A DNA stretch of 64,000 nucleotides. Origin: an uncultured Eudoraea sp. (GTDB lineage Bacteria > Bacteroidota > Bacteroidia > Flavobacteriales > Flavobacteriaceae). The notes beneath the pieces were generated by a model, which was not told the origin of the DNA, did not search any database, and saw only the letters and a list, made by a program, of their open reading frames with translations. Both the position numbers and the translations under genes were made by a program. Within the stretch, counting starts at the first letter, position 1. Each line of letters starts with the position of its first letter. The DNA is taken from contig NZ_CAMYOM010000002.1 in NCBI RefSeq assembly GCF_947260015.1, positions 1-64,000 on the forward strand, written 5' to 3'. This document shows positions 32,202-40,483 of the stretch, piece by piece.

Positions 32202-35054
32202 TTATTTGCTCAAATACATCTTTCGTTTAGAATACAGTTCGTAGAACTGATCATCTTTCAAATTATCTATAAACAAGATACTCTCTCCCGTACTTTTCAT
32301 TTCAGGCCCGAGGTTTTTATTTACATTCGGAAATTTATTAAATGAGAAAACGGGTTGTTTTATTGCAAATCCATCCAGCTTGGGACTAAAGTTAAAATCA
32401 CTTACCTTCTTTTCCCCCAACATTACCTTTGTCGCATAATTAACATAAGGTTCTCCATATGCCTTAGATATAAAAGGCACCGTTCGGGATGCTCTTGGAT
32501 TAGCCTCAATGATATACACCAAGTCATCCTTTATAGCGAACTGAATATTGATTAAACCAACTGTATTAAGGGCAAGAGCAATTTTTTTGGTGTGATCCTT
32601 AATTTGCTGCATTACAAATTCACCCAGGTTGAATGGTGGCAGGGTAGCATTAGAATCCCCTGAATGTATCCCGCATGGTTCTATATGTTCCATAATACCT
32701 ATTATATATACCTCTTTTCCATCACATATGGCATCGGCCTCGGCTTCTATGGCACCGTCCAAATAATGATCCAATAAAAGTTTATTATTAGGTATTTTTC
32801 GTAGCAGATCTACCACGTGTTCTTCCAATTCTTCCTTATTGATTACTATTTTCATTCCCTGACCACCCAGCACATAGGAAGGTCTTACCAATAGCGGGAA
32901 ATCAAGTTCATCTGATAAATCCAGAGCTTCTTCTGCACTTTCTGCAACTCCAAAATCTGGATAAGGAATATTATTAGCCTGCAATAATTTTGAAAAGCTT
33001 CCCCTGTCTTCAGCAAGGTCTAAAGACTCAAAACTAGTCCCTATTATTTTAATCCCGTATTTATCTAACTTTTCCGCTAATTTAAGGGCGGTCTGTCCAC
33101 CTAACTGAACAATTACACCCTCTGGCTTTTCATGTCTAATAATGTCATAGATATGCTCCCAAAACACCGGTTCAAAATATAATTTATCTGCAGTATCAAA
33201 GTCTGTAGATACAGTTTCCGGGTTACAATTAATCATGATAGTTTCATAACCGCATTCGGCAGCTGCAAGTACGCCATGCACACAACAATAATCAAATTCA
33301 ATCCCCTGACCTATTCTGTTGGGTCCTGAACCAAGTACAACAATTTTTTTTCGATCTGTTACGATGCTGTCATTGGACACAAACCGCTCCCCCTCAGGGG
33401 TTTCAATTTCCTCTTCAAAAGTAGAGTAATAATAAGGTGTCATAGCCTTAAATTCAGCAGCACATGTATCTACCAATTTGTAAACCCTGTTAATCTTTAG
33501 TGCTATTCTTTTCTTATGCACTTCACTCTCATAGCAGTCGAGCATATGGGCTATTTGTCTATCTGCAAAACCTTTCTGTTTGCCTTCGAGCAGCAATTCC
33601 CTGGGCAGGCTTTCAATGGTATATTTAGATATTTCTTTTTCAAGCAGATTCAATTCTTCATATTGTTTAAGGAACCACATATCTATTTTTGTGATTTCGT
33701 GTATTCTGCTAAGAGGAATCCCCAGTTGTATGGCATCATAAATTACAAAAACCCTGTCCCAGCTTGGAACCGTAAGTTTACTTATAATCTGGTCATAATT
33801 TTTATATCCTTTCCCGTCAGCTCCCAGGCCATTTCGCTTAATTTCAAGAGACTGAGTAGCTTTGTGCAGGGCTTCCTGAAAAGAACGTCCTATTCCCATA
33901 ACTTCTCCAACCGATTTCATCTGGAGACCCAGAGTTCTGTCTGACCCTTCAAACTTATCAAAATTCCATCGAGGTATTTTAACAATTACATAATCAAGTG
34001 TTGGCTCAAATAATGCTGAGGTGGATTTGGTTATCTGATTTTCCAATTCGTCCAAAGAGTAACCAATGGCTAATTTAGCCGCAATCTTGGCAATAGGATA
34101 TCCTGTAGCTTTTGAAGCCAGGGCAGATGATCTGGATACCCTTGGATTGATTTCAATCGCAATAATATCTTCTTTTTCATCAGGACTCACTGCAAATTGA
34201 ACATTACATCCTCCGGCAAAATCTCCAATACTTCTCATCATGTGTATTGCCATATCGCGCATCCTTTGAAAAGTGCGGTCAGATAAGGTCATGGCAGGTG
34301 CTACTGTAATAGAGTCTCCGGTATGGATACCCATTGGGTCCATATTTTCGATGGTACAAATAATGACTACATTATCATTTTTATCGCGTAGTAATTCAAG
34401 TTCATACTCCTTCCATCCCATGAGAGCCTTGTCTATCATGACCTCATGTATGGGTGATACTTCAAGCCCTACACTTAAAAGATCATCAAAATCCTCCGGT
34501 TTATATACAATTGAAGCCCCGGCACCGCCAAGTGTATAAGATGCTCTGATTACCAGGGGAAAACCAAATTCCTGGGCAATCTCCTTTCCCTCAAGAAAGG
34601 AAGTAGCAGTAGATTGGGGAGCCATTCCGATACCTATTTTAAGCATTAGCTCGCGGAATTTCTCACGATCTTCCGTGATATTTATGGCGTCTATATCAAC
34701 ACCAATAATATCAATTCCAAAGTCATCCCAAATACCTTTGTCTCCGGCCTCAATACACAAATTCAGGGCAGTTTGTCCACCCATTGTCGGCAATACTGCA
34801 TCAATATTCGGGTGCTGTTTTAATATATGAACAATAGACTTGGTGGTAAGTGGAAGAAGATAAATATGATCTGCCATAGAAGGATCAGTCATAATAGTAG
34901 CGGGATTACTATTTATCAGGACGGTCTCAATACCATCTTCTTTTAATGAACGCAGAGCTTGTGAACCAGAATAATCAAATTCACATGCCTGTCCAATTAT
35001 TATTGGTCCGGACCCAATTATTAGTATTGATTTTAAATCCTTACGTTTTGGCAT
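32202..35054 (-). CDS. carB: Carbamoyl-phosphate synthase large subunit, short form
   Basis: A 950-residue enzyme making carbamoyl phosphate for pyrimidines and arginine. Two tandem ATP-grasp halves are evident (GSGPIIIGQACEFDYSG at the start, GSGPNRIGQGIEFDYC at mid-protein), each with biotin-carboxylase-like domains. E. coli CarB is 1,073 residues because of a C-terminal MGS-like domain that binds UMP, IMP and ornithine. This protein stops right after the second synthase half (YSKRKMYLSK), so that allosteric domain is missing. The small subunit CarA is not in the window. It is followed upstream by rpmH on the same strand. Confidence 0.95.
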   Translation of the reverse strand: MPKRKDLKSILIIGSGPIIIGQACEFDYSGSQALRSLKEDGIETVLINSNPATIMTDPSMADHIYLLPLTTKSIVHILKQHPNIDAVLPTMGGQTALNLCIEAGDKGIWDDFGIDIIGVDIDAINITEDREKFRELMLKIGIGMAPQSTATSFLEGKEIAQEFGFPLVIRASYTLGGAGASIVYKPEDFDDLLSVGLEVSPIHEVMIDKALMGWKEYELELLRDKNDNVVIICTIENMDPMGIHTGDSITVAPAMTLSDRTFQRMRDMAIHMMRSIGDFAGGCNVQFAVSPDEKEDIIAIEINPRVSRSSALASKATGYPIAKIAAKLAIGYSLDELENQITKSTSALFEPTLDYVIVKIPRWNFDKFEGSDRTLGLQMKSVGEVMGIGRSFQEALHKATQSLEIKRNGLGADGKGYKNYDQIISKLTVPSWDRVFVIYDAIQLGIPLSRIHEITKIDMWFLKQYEELNLLEKEISKYTIESLPRELLLEGKQKGFADRQIAHMLDCYESEVHKKRIALKINRVYKLVDTCAAEFKAMTPYYYSTFEEEIETPEGERFVSNDSIVTDRKKIVVLGSGPNRIGQGIEFDYCCVHGVLAAAECGYETIMINCNPETVSTDFDTADKLYFEPVFWEHIYDIIRHEKPEGVIVQLGGQTALKLAEKLDKYGIKIIGTSFESLDLAEDRGSFSKLLQANNIPYPDFGVAESAEEALDLSDELDFPLLVRPSYVLGGQGMKIVINKEELEEHVVDLLRKIPNNKLLLDHYLDGAIEAEADAICDGKEVYIIGIMEHIEPCGIHSGDSNATLPPFNLGEFVMQQIKDHTKKIALALNTVGLINIQFAIKDDLVYIIEANPRASRTVPFISKAYGEPYVNYATKVMLGEKKVSDFNFSPKLDGFAIKQPVFSFNKFPNVNKNLGPEMKSTGESILFIDNLKDDQFYELYSKRKMYLSK

Positions 35055-35089
35055 TTCTCTGTTTTTTAGATATTGTATTCCTTATTGGA

Positions 35090-35125
35090 TAAAAAAAAAG
35101 GTGCTACTTTTAAAAAGTAACACCT
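35090..35125 (-). terminator. Intrinsic terminator of rpmH
   Basis: AGGTG(C)TACTTTT (35099-35111) pairs with AAAAGTA(A)CACCT (to 35125), with one C-A mismatch. On the minus strand the stem is followed by nine Ts. It ends rpmH transcription before carB. Confidence 0.8.
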
Positions 35126-35148
35126 AATTATTTTAAAAAAATCAATCA

Positions 35149-35307
35149 TTATTTTTTATGTCTCGGCTCTGAAGATACACTAAGTTTTTTTCTTCCTTTA
35201 GCTCTTCTTCTCGAAAGAACCTTACGTCCGCTTACTGAAGCCATGCGCTCCCTGAATCCATGTTTATTTCTTCTCTTGCGCTTGGATGGCTGATATGTTC
35301 TTTTCAT
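35149..35307 (-). CDS. rpmH: 50S ribosomal protein L34
   Basis: A 52-residue, highly basic protein beginning [18 protein letters not shown], with the L34 core [25 protein letters not shown]. The C-terminal tail EPRHKK is typical of Bacteroidota L34. The gene sits in its usual lone position upstream of carB. It has a good promoter on the minus strand: TTG at 35375-35373, a 19-base spacer and TATATTTG at 35353-35346. The terminator follows at 35090-35125. Confidence 0.97.
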   Translation of the reverse strand: MKRTYQPSKRKRRNKHGFRERMASVSGRKVLSRRRAKGRKKLSVSSEPRHKK

Positions 35308-35345
35308 TACTGCTTTTTTTACTTTGGCTTCCCAAAATCTGCGCG

Positions 35346-35375
35346 CAAATATACAAAGAGTTTTTGCTTTGGCAA
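35346..35375 (-). promoter_or_regulatory. Bacteroidota-type promoter of rpmH
   Basis: Minus-strand TTG (35375-35373), 19 bases, TATATTTG (35353-35346). Both elements and the spacing match the Bacteroidota consensus. Leader about 34 bases. Confidence 0.7.
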
Positions 35376-35408
35376 ATGGAATTAAAAAAATATTTCGGAT
35401 AGTTTTAG

Positions 35409-35416
35409 TACTTTTG
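35409..35416 (+). promoter_or_regulatory. Putative -7 promoter element for the DUF6263 gene
   Basis: TACTTTTG matches TAnnTTTG, 30 bases upstream of the TTG start codon at 35446. Confidence 0.45.
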
Positions 35417-35445
35417 CGGGAACTTCAAAATTCTTGCATTAAAAG

Positions 35446-36330
35446 TTGAAAAAGTTATCATATTTACTGATTTATCTGTTCATTAATACAACATTATTTG
35501 GGCAATCCACGATGCAGTACAACCTATCCCTGGGTGATGTTTTTACAATTAAGCAGGACGCAAATCAAATTATAACTCAGGAAATAGATGGAGCTACCCA
35601 TGAAATCACCAATACACTTCAAGGGATAATGGAATTTAGAGTTAAGGGTGATAATAATAATACTTATGCTATAGACGTAATGTTTAAAGACCTGAACTTA
35701 AAAATAACATCGAGTATTCAGGGAGAATTGATTGACGTAAACGCAAAGAATTTTCAGAAAGATGATGCGCAATCTAAAATCTTTAATAGTCTATTAGATG
35801 TTCCTATACAAATTATTTTAGCCAGAACAGGAGATGTTTTAGAAGTAAATGGCGGTGATAGCCTGGTATCAAAAATGGCTAATGCATCTGGTTTGGAAGA
35901 TGAATTTTCAATAAACATGATGAAAAAATCTCTGGAAAAAGAATTTGGCTCGGAAGCGCTTGCCGATAGTTACGAACAACTAACGTTCATATACCCTGCC
36001 ACTCCCATTGAGGTAGGTGATAGCTGGAAAAATGAATATGCGGGTAAACTTCAGGCTCAAAACACATGGACCCTTAATGAGATAACCGAAGCCAGTGCAA
36101 ATATAGAGGGAAAAGCCCTGGTGGTAATGGATGTTGTTGAACCTGCTTCAACAATGAAACTGAATGGTACTCAGAACTCATCTGTAATAACAGATATCAT
36201 GACTGGTTTTGTTAAAAAAATGACGGTTCATGGATTAGCTGAAGGATATACAACTATGACTCAGACGGGTGATCAGGAAATCCCAACAAGTATAAAATCT
36301 ACAATTATTTACGAATTAATAGAGAATTAA
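35446..36330 (+). CDS. DUF6263 family exported protein, TTG start
   Basis: A 294-residue protein with a signal peptide (MKKLSYLLIYLFINTTLFGQ) that begins at a TTG codon; the signal peptide starts exactly there and no ATG lies nearby, which fixes this start. The mature part has the DUF6263 pattern: repeated beta hairpins of the form YNLSLGDVFTIKQDANQIITQ, a middle SFWKNEYAG segment and a closing TQTGDQEIPTSIKS. Related proteins are periplasmic, of unknown role. Three bases separate it from the next gene, so the two are probably coupled. Confidence 0.8.
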   Translation: MKKLSYLLIYLFINTTLFGQSTMQYNLSLGDVFTIKQDANQIITQEIDGATHEITNTLQGIMEFRVKGDNNNTYAIDVMFKDLNLKITSSIQGELIDVNAKNFQKDDAQSKIFNSLLDVPIQIILARTGDVLEVNGGDSLVSKMANASGLEDEFSINMMKKSLEKEFGSEALADSYEQLTFIYPATPIEVGDSWKNEYAGKLQAQNTWTLNEITEASANIEGKALVVMDVVEPASTMKLNGTQNSSVITDIMTGFVKKMTVHGLAEGYTTMTQTGDQEIPTSIKSTIIYELIEN

Positions 36331-36332
36331 AT

Positions 36333-36848
36333 ATGTTCAACAAGTATATTAAACTGGTTATTGCTGGTCTTATCATTGCATATGCCGTCTACCAATTCAT
36401 AGAGGGCAATATTGGAAACGGTATTTTTCTGATTTTACTTTCTTCAATTTTTGTGTTTCTTTATTTCAGGAATGAATTTATTCTTCTGGCTTTCCTTAGG
36501 ATGCGTAAACAGGATATGCAAGGAACAGAAAAATGGCTAAAGAAAATAAAGAATCCTGAATCTTCGCTTACCAAAAAACAGCAAGGTTATTACAATTACT
36601 TATTCGGTATTATCTTTTCCCAAAAGAATCTAACCCAGGCTGAAAAATATTTTAGAAAAGCACTTAAATTGGGCTTAAACATGGACTATGATGTAGCCAT
36701 GGCCAAACTTAGTCTGGCGGGTATAGCGATGCAAAAAAGACGAAAAAGAGAAGCTACAACACTCCTTCAGGAAGCCAAAAAACTTGATAAGAACAACATG
36801 CTTACCGAGCAGATAAAAATGATGCAGCAGCAAATGAAAAAAATTTAA
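36333..36848 (+). CDS. Membrane protein with tetratricopeptide-like helical domain
   Basis: A 171-residue protein with two N-terminal membrane helices (about 8-24 and 28-45) and a cytoplasmic helical repeat domain. The helical part reads like TPR units: QGYYNYLFGIIFSQKNLTQAEKYFRKALKLGL followed by AMAKLSLAGIAMQKRRKREATTLLQEAKKLD. It ends in a Met/Gln/Lys-rich tail. It starts three bases after the DUF6263 gene, so both are likely one operon. Function unknown; a scaffold or adaptor role is possible from the TPR form alone. Confidence 0.75.
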   Translation: MFNKYIKLVIAGLIIAYAVYQFIEGNIGNGIFLILLSSIFVFLYFRNEFILLAFLRMRKQDMQGTEKWLKKIKNPESSLTKKQQGYYNYLFGIIFSQKNLTQAEKYFRKALKLGLNMDYDVAMAKLSLAGIAMQKRRKREATTLLQEAKKLDKNNMLTEQIKMMQQQMKKI

Positions 36849-36852
36849 AGGC

Positions 36853-37809
36853 TTACTTTGATACTTTGTAGTACCCCTTATTAGGAATTTCTAGAGTATA
36901 GGTTTTACCGGAAGCATTATTAAGATGAGGTTCTCTTAACCAGGCGTTGTGCCGTTTAAGAATTTTGTAATTGATTTCATAATGCTGTGCGAAATCTGCA
37001 AAATTTTGTACCGGTTCATCTACCACCACGTCAAATGTTGGTACCGCATTGTAAAGGTCATCATTTTCAATGTCAAATCCGTATTTTTCCGGATTACTGA
37101 GTATTTCCTTAATGGCCAGAATCCGAAAAACATATCGGCCTGTTTCCTCTCCTAACAGTAAATCATAATAATCATTGGCCTGCTGTATTCCCATATATTT
37201 GTTTATAGAGCCTGGACCGGCATTATAAGCTGCCGCAGCAAGGGTCCAGCTACCATATTTTTCCTTATATTTCAGCAAATATCTACACGCCACCTCAGTA
37301 GACTTTTCAAGGTGGTAACGCTCATCAACATTGTCATTTATTTCCAGACCATATTCGCGGCCAGTGGGCTTCATTATTTGCCAAAATCCTGTAGCTCCGG
37401 CATGGGACACCACATTTTGCAAACCACTCTCGGCTACTGCCAAATATTTGAAATCATCTGGAATGCCATTTTTAGAGAGTATAGGTTCAATTACGGGAAA
37501 ATATTTATGAGCGCGCTTCATTAAAAGCAAAGCATTTGATTGCCAATAGGTATTTACCAAAAATTCTCTGTCTACACGTTCCATTATTTCAGGGTCTTCC
37601 TGAGGAACTATTTCGTTAGCAAAATTTAAATCAGCCGGAATTTCAATAGCTGAAATTCGATATTCACTGGAAACATTTTTGTCCTTTATTTCCATTTCCT
37701 TCCCCTGGTATTCATCACCAAAATTTTTCCCTTGTTGCACAGCAAAGATTAAGGTACTTATTACAAAAGCAACCCCTAAAAGCATCAACGAATTCTTAAT
37801 TATTCTCAT
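36853..37809 (-). CDS. Membrane-anchored lytic transglycosylase (MltD-like)
   Basis: A 318-residue peptidoglycan lytic enzyme. An N-terminal hydrophobic anchor (about 8-24) is followed by a lysozyme-like SLT domain with FKYLAVAESGLQN (catalytic Glu in AES), SHAGATGFWQIMKPTGREYGL and AAAYNAGPGSINKYM. The C-terminal part resembles one LysM-like repeat (EINYKILKRHNAWLRE), usual for wall binding. It would cut glycan strands for wall growth or remodelling, from the inner-membrane side. Confidence 0.9.
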   Translation of the reverse strand: MRIIKNSLMLLGVAFVISTLIFAVQQGKNFGDEYQGKEMEIKDKNVSSEYRISAIEIPADLNFANEIVPQEDPEIMERVDREFLVNTYWQSNALLLMKRAHKYFPVIEPILSKNGIPDDFKYLAVAESGLQNVVSHAGATGFWQIMKPTGREYGLEINDNVDERYHLEKSTEVACRYLLKYKEKYGSWTLAAAAYNAGPGSINKYMGIQQANDYYDLLLGEETGRYVFRILAIKEILSNPEKYGFDIENDDLYNAVPTFDVVVDEPVQNFADFAQHYEINYKILKRHNAWLREPHLNNASGKTYTLEIPNKGYYKVSK

Positions 37810-37854
37810 AATATATTATTTAGTGACCTATCAAAGGTATAAAATACAACTCCT

Positions 37855-38517
37855 TTATTCCAAAATAATTGTGGGCAATCGTTCATTAAACCATTTAAAT
37901 CTATGAATAATCATGGTATGGGTGCCATTCTCAACTACATGACAATTCTTGATATATTGAATAGGAAAAACCGCATCATTATCTCCATGGATATGAATTA
38001 AATTTGGATCGTAACTGCTTTGATCCCAATGAACCATGTTATCTATACACCAATCTATGTAGTATTTATCGCGCACAGCCAGGTATTCCTCATATAATTT
38101 CAGACGTTTTGTAACCATCTCCCCAAAAGCGTATTTAACTAAAAGCTCAACATTATTTACCAATCCGGTTGGTAGTAATTTATGGATTTTGGTGTATTTA
38201 GCAAATAGCAGGCGTTTAGGTAATTCTGATTTTTGTTTGATGCTCGAAATGATAATTACTTTTTCTACTTCTACAAGCTTTGCCATTTCCTGCACAAGCA
38301 GTCCACCTAAAGATACACCTATAAGCACAGGTTTTTTATGTCTGATTTGTCTGCACATTGCGGCTGCATAGGCTTCAAAAGTAATTCCGTATTCCGGAAT
38401 AAACCATTCTAATAAATGTATTTCAAATCTGTTTTTTGGTAATTCAATGTTTTTAAAAATAGCAGAGCTTGCGGCCATTCCCGGCATGAAATAAACTGGA
38501 ATTTTAGTGTTGCCCAT
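37855..38517 (-). CDS. Alpha/beta hydrolase
   Basis: A 220-residue hydrolase with an alpha/beta fold: oxyanion-like FMPGMAASSAIF near the start, nucleophile elbow GVSLGG (about residues 69-74), the acid DNDAVFP near 191 and His in NGTHTMIIH near 204. The lid is short. It resembles small esterase or thioesterase-like enzymes; I cannot assign a substrate. It diverges from the GNAT-like gene with a 174-base intergenic region. Confidence 0.8.
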   Translation of the reverse strand: MGNTKIPVYFMPGMAASSAIFKNIELPKNRFEIHLLEWFIPEYGITFEAYAAAMCRQIRHKKPVLIGVSLGGLLVQEMAKLVEVEKVIIISSIKQKSELPKRLLFAKYTKIHKLLPTGLVNNVELLVKYAFGEMVTKRLKLYEEYLAVRDKYYIDWCIDNMVHWDQSSYDPNLIHIHGDNDAVFPIQYIKNCHVVENGTHTMIIHRFKWFNERLPTIILE

Positions 38518-38563
38518 TTAATCTAAACTATTGAATTTACTAGGAAATTAGCAATTTTTTTCT

Positions 38564-38571
38564 TAATTTTG
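38564..38571 (+). promoter_or_regulatory. Putative -7 promoter element upstream of a leader hairpin
   Basis: TAATTTTG matches TAnnTTTG. Transcription from here would give a leader of about 115 bases before the gene at 38692, containing the hairpin at 38634-38664. Confidence 0.4.
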
Positions 38572-38633
38572 TGCGCTGATTGTTAAATTACCACTGCCAG
38601 TTAGAGTATTAAACATTGGCCGACAATATTGAT

Positions 38634-38664
38634 AATTACGGTTCTTGCAAGATCGTAATTTTTT
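38634..38664 (+). terminator. Terminator-like hairpin in the leader of the GNAT-like gene
   Basis: AATTACG (38634-38640) pairs with CGTAATT (38654-38660), with further inner pairing across TTGCAA, and is followed by a T run through 38664. It lies between a -7 element at 38564 and the start codon at 38692, so it would either end a short RNA or attenuate the gene. Confidence 0.5.
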
Positions 38665-38691
38665 ATCTGAAACCATTTTAAATCATACTAT

Positions 38692-38985
38692 ATGAATGAA
38701 GTAGCAATTAAGGATAATAGTTTCTTGCGTCAATTTGAAACTAAGGTTGATGGTCATCTTGCCAAGATTGAATACTCTTCGCAGGAAAGAAAAGTTTTTT
38801 TAACCAAATTGGTTATTCCTGAGGAAATATCTCAAAAAGGGTTCAAAGAAGAATTTATTAAGTCGGTTTTGAATCTCATACAGGAGCAAAACCTTAGAGT
38901 GGTTCCAACAAGTCCTCAAATTGCAGGTTTTTTACGAAAGAACAGACAATATAAGGAAATGCTCCCGGTAGGCATCCGGATTTGA
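38692..38985 (+). CDS. Small GNAT-like (Acetyltransf_CG) protein
   Basis: A 97-residue protein resembling the short YjdJ/Acetyltransf_CG branch of the GNAT fold: AKIEYSSQERKVFLTKLVIPEEI followed by a long helix and the C-terminal PTSPQIAGFLRKNRQYKEML, which parallels the family's P-C-P-x-V-A-A-F-L-R-R-H-P-E-Y pattern. The acetyl-CoA loop, usually RG-x-G-x-G/A, is SQKGF here and so looks weakened. It may be a degenerate or non-catalytic member. An intrinsic terminator follows at once. Confidence 0.7.
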   Translation: MNEVAIKDNSFLRQFETKVDGHLAKIEYSSQERKVFLTKLVIPEEISQKGFKEEFIKSVLNLIQEQNLRVVPTSPQIAGFLRKNRQYKEMLPVGIRI

Positions 38986-38993
38986 AAATTTAG

Positions 38994-39018
38994 AAACCTC
39001 CTTTCTGGGGGTTTTTTT
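38994..39018 (+). terminator. Intrinsic terminator after the GNAT-like gene
   Basis: AAACCTCC (38994-39001) pairs with GGGGGTTT (39007-39014), with one G-U pair, followed by further Ts. It overlaps the 3' end of mtaB on the opposite strand by two bases. Confidence 0.75.
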
Positions 39019-40345
39019 ATGCCCAGACTTCATTTAGCACAAAATTTATTTGTACCAATCCGTCTTCATAGATATCAGAGAGGGTTACCTCGTGTAAAGT
39101 ATTTACTAATTCAGGATTCCAAGGTGTTTTTACTTTTATGTAATTATCGGTGAACCCATGGATATAACCTTCCTTATTCTCACTTTCAAACAATACAGTC
39201 CTTTTATTACCAAGTTGGCTCTCATAAAATGACCTTCTTTTTTTAACAGACAAGCCCCGTAACATTTTACTTCGCTTGCTCCTTACATTTTTGGGAACTA
39301 CCTGGGGCATAATTGCTGCCGCCGTACCATCTCGTTCCGAATATGTAAAAACATGCAAATAGGAGATTTCCAACTCGTTTAAAAAATTATATGTTTCCAA
39401 AAAGTGTTTATCGGTTTCACCGGGAAATCCCACTATAACATCTACACCAATGCACGCATGAGGCATCTTTTTCCTGATTCTTTTCACCCTATCTACATAG
39501 AGATCCGTTAGATAACGCCTTTTCATTTGTTTAAGAAGGTCATCACTCCCACTCTGCAAAGGGATGTGAAAATGAGGTACGAAAGTTTTACTGCCCGCAA
39601 CAAAATCGATGGTTTCATTTTTCAGTAGATTGGGTTCTATTGAAGATATTCGAAATCTGTGAACACCTTCAACCTTATCCAAAGCTTTTACAAGGTCGAA
39701 AAAAGTGTGCTCATGCTTTTTATTGCCGAATTCTCCTTTACCATAATCCCCTATATTTACTCCGGTAAGTACAATCTCCTTAATGCCTTGTTCTGATATC
39801 TCCTTTGCGTTTTTCAATACATTTACAAGGGTGTCGCTTCTTGAAACACCCCTGGCCAATGGAATAGTACAATAGGTGCATTTATAATCGCATCCATCCT
39901 GAACCTTTAAAAAAGCACGGGTTCTATTGCCAATGGCATAACTGCCGACATAGAAATCCGCCTCTTCAATTTCACAGGAATGAATTACACCAAAATCATT
40001 CTTAGAAAGATCATTGATATAGTCTAATATTTTAAACTTTTCAGAAGCACCTAAAACCAGATCCACGCCATGAACATCAGCCAGGTCTTGAGGTTTTAGT
40101 TGGGCATAACAACCAATGGCTGCAACAAAAGCTTCGGGATTTATCGTTTGTGCCTGTCTTACAAGCCTTTTAAAGCGCTTATCAGCATTCTCTGTTACCG
40201 AACATGTATTTATAACATACATATCTGCACGATCCGTGAAATCTACACGATCGTATCCCTTATTCTCAAAACTCCTTGCAATGGTCGAAGTTTCAGAATA
40301 GTTTAGCTTACAACCCAGTGTATAAAATGCTACTCTCTTCTTCAT
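39017..40345 (-). CDS. mtaB: tRNA threonylcarbamoyladenosine methylthiotransferase (MtaB)
   Basis: A 442-residue radical-SAM enzyme that adds a methylthio group to t6A37 of tRNA. The N-terminal domain has the three cluster cysteines C12 (TLGCKLN), C48 (NTCSV) and C79 (IGCYAQ); the radical-SAM motif CDYKCTYC has C152, C156 and C159; a C-terminal TRAM domain follows. GCKLNYSET and NTCSVTENADKR separate it from MiaB. A -7 element TATCTTTG lies at 40375-40382 on the minus strand. Confidence 0.95.
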   Translation of the reverse strand: MKKRVAFYTLGCKLNYSETSTIARSFENKGYDRVDFTDRADMYVINTCSVTENADKRFKRLVRQAQTINPEAFVAAIGCYAQLKPQDLADVHGVDLVLGASEKFKILDYINDLSKNDFGVIHSCEIEEADFYVGSYAIGNRTRAFLKVQDGCDYKCTYCTIPLARGVSRSDTLVNVLKNAKEISEQGIKEIVLTGVNIGDYGKGEFGNKKHEHTFFDLVKALDKVEGVHRFRISSIEPNLLKNETIDFVAGSKTFVPHFHIPLQSGSDDLLKQMKRRYLTDLYVDRVKRIRKKMPHACIGVDVIVGFPGETDKHFLETYNFLNELEISYLHVFTYSERDGTAAAIMPQVVPKNVRSKRSKMLRGLSVKKRRSFYESQLGNKRTVLFESENKEGYIHGFTDNYIKVKTPWNPELVNTLHEVTLSDIYEDGLVQINFVLNEVWA

Positions 40346-40374
40346 TAAAAACTATGATACAAAATTAGAGATGG

Positions 40375-40382
40375 CAAAGATA
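40375..40382 (-). promoter_or_regulatory. Putative -7 promoter element for mtaB
   Basis: TATCTTTG on the minus strand matches TAnnTTTG exactly, 30 bases upstream of the mtaB start. Confidence 0.5.
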
Positions 40383-40483
40383 TCAAAATTTAGGGCAAAA
40401 CATCTAAACCATAGCAGTTTGCAAAACACTTGAAGCCCTCTATTGGACTAATTGGTCACCTTGATATATTAAGTATTCATCTG

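Noticed and set aside
33516-33944. A 142-codon plus-strand frame inside carB
   Set aside because: It is antisense to a highly conserved ATP-grasp enzyme and has no protein signature.
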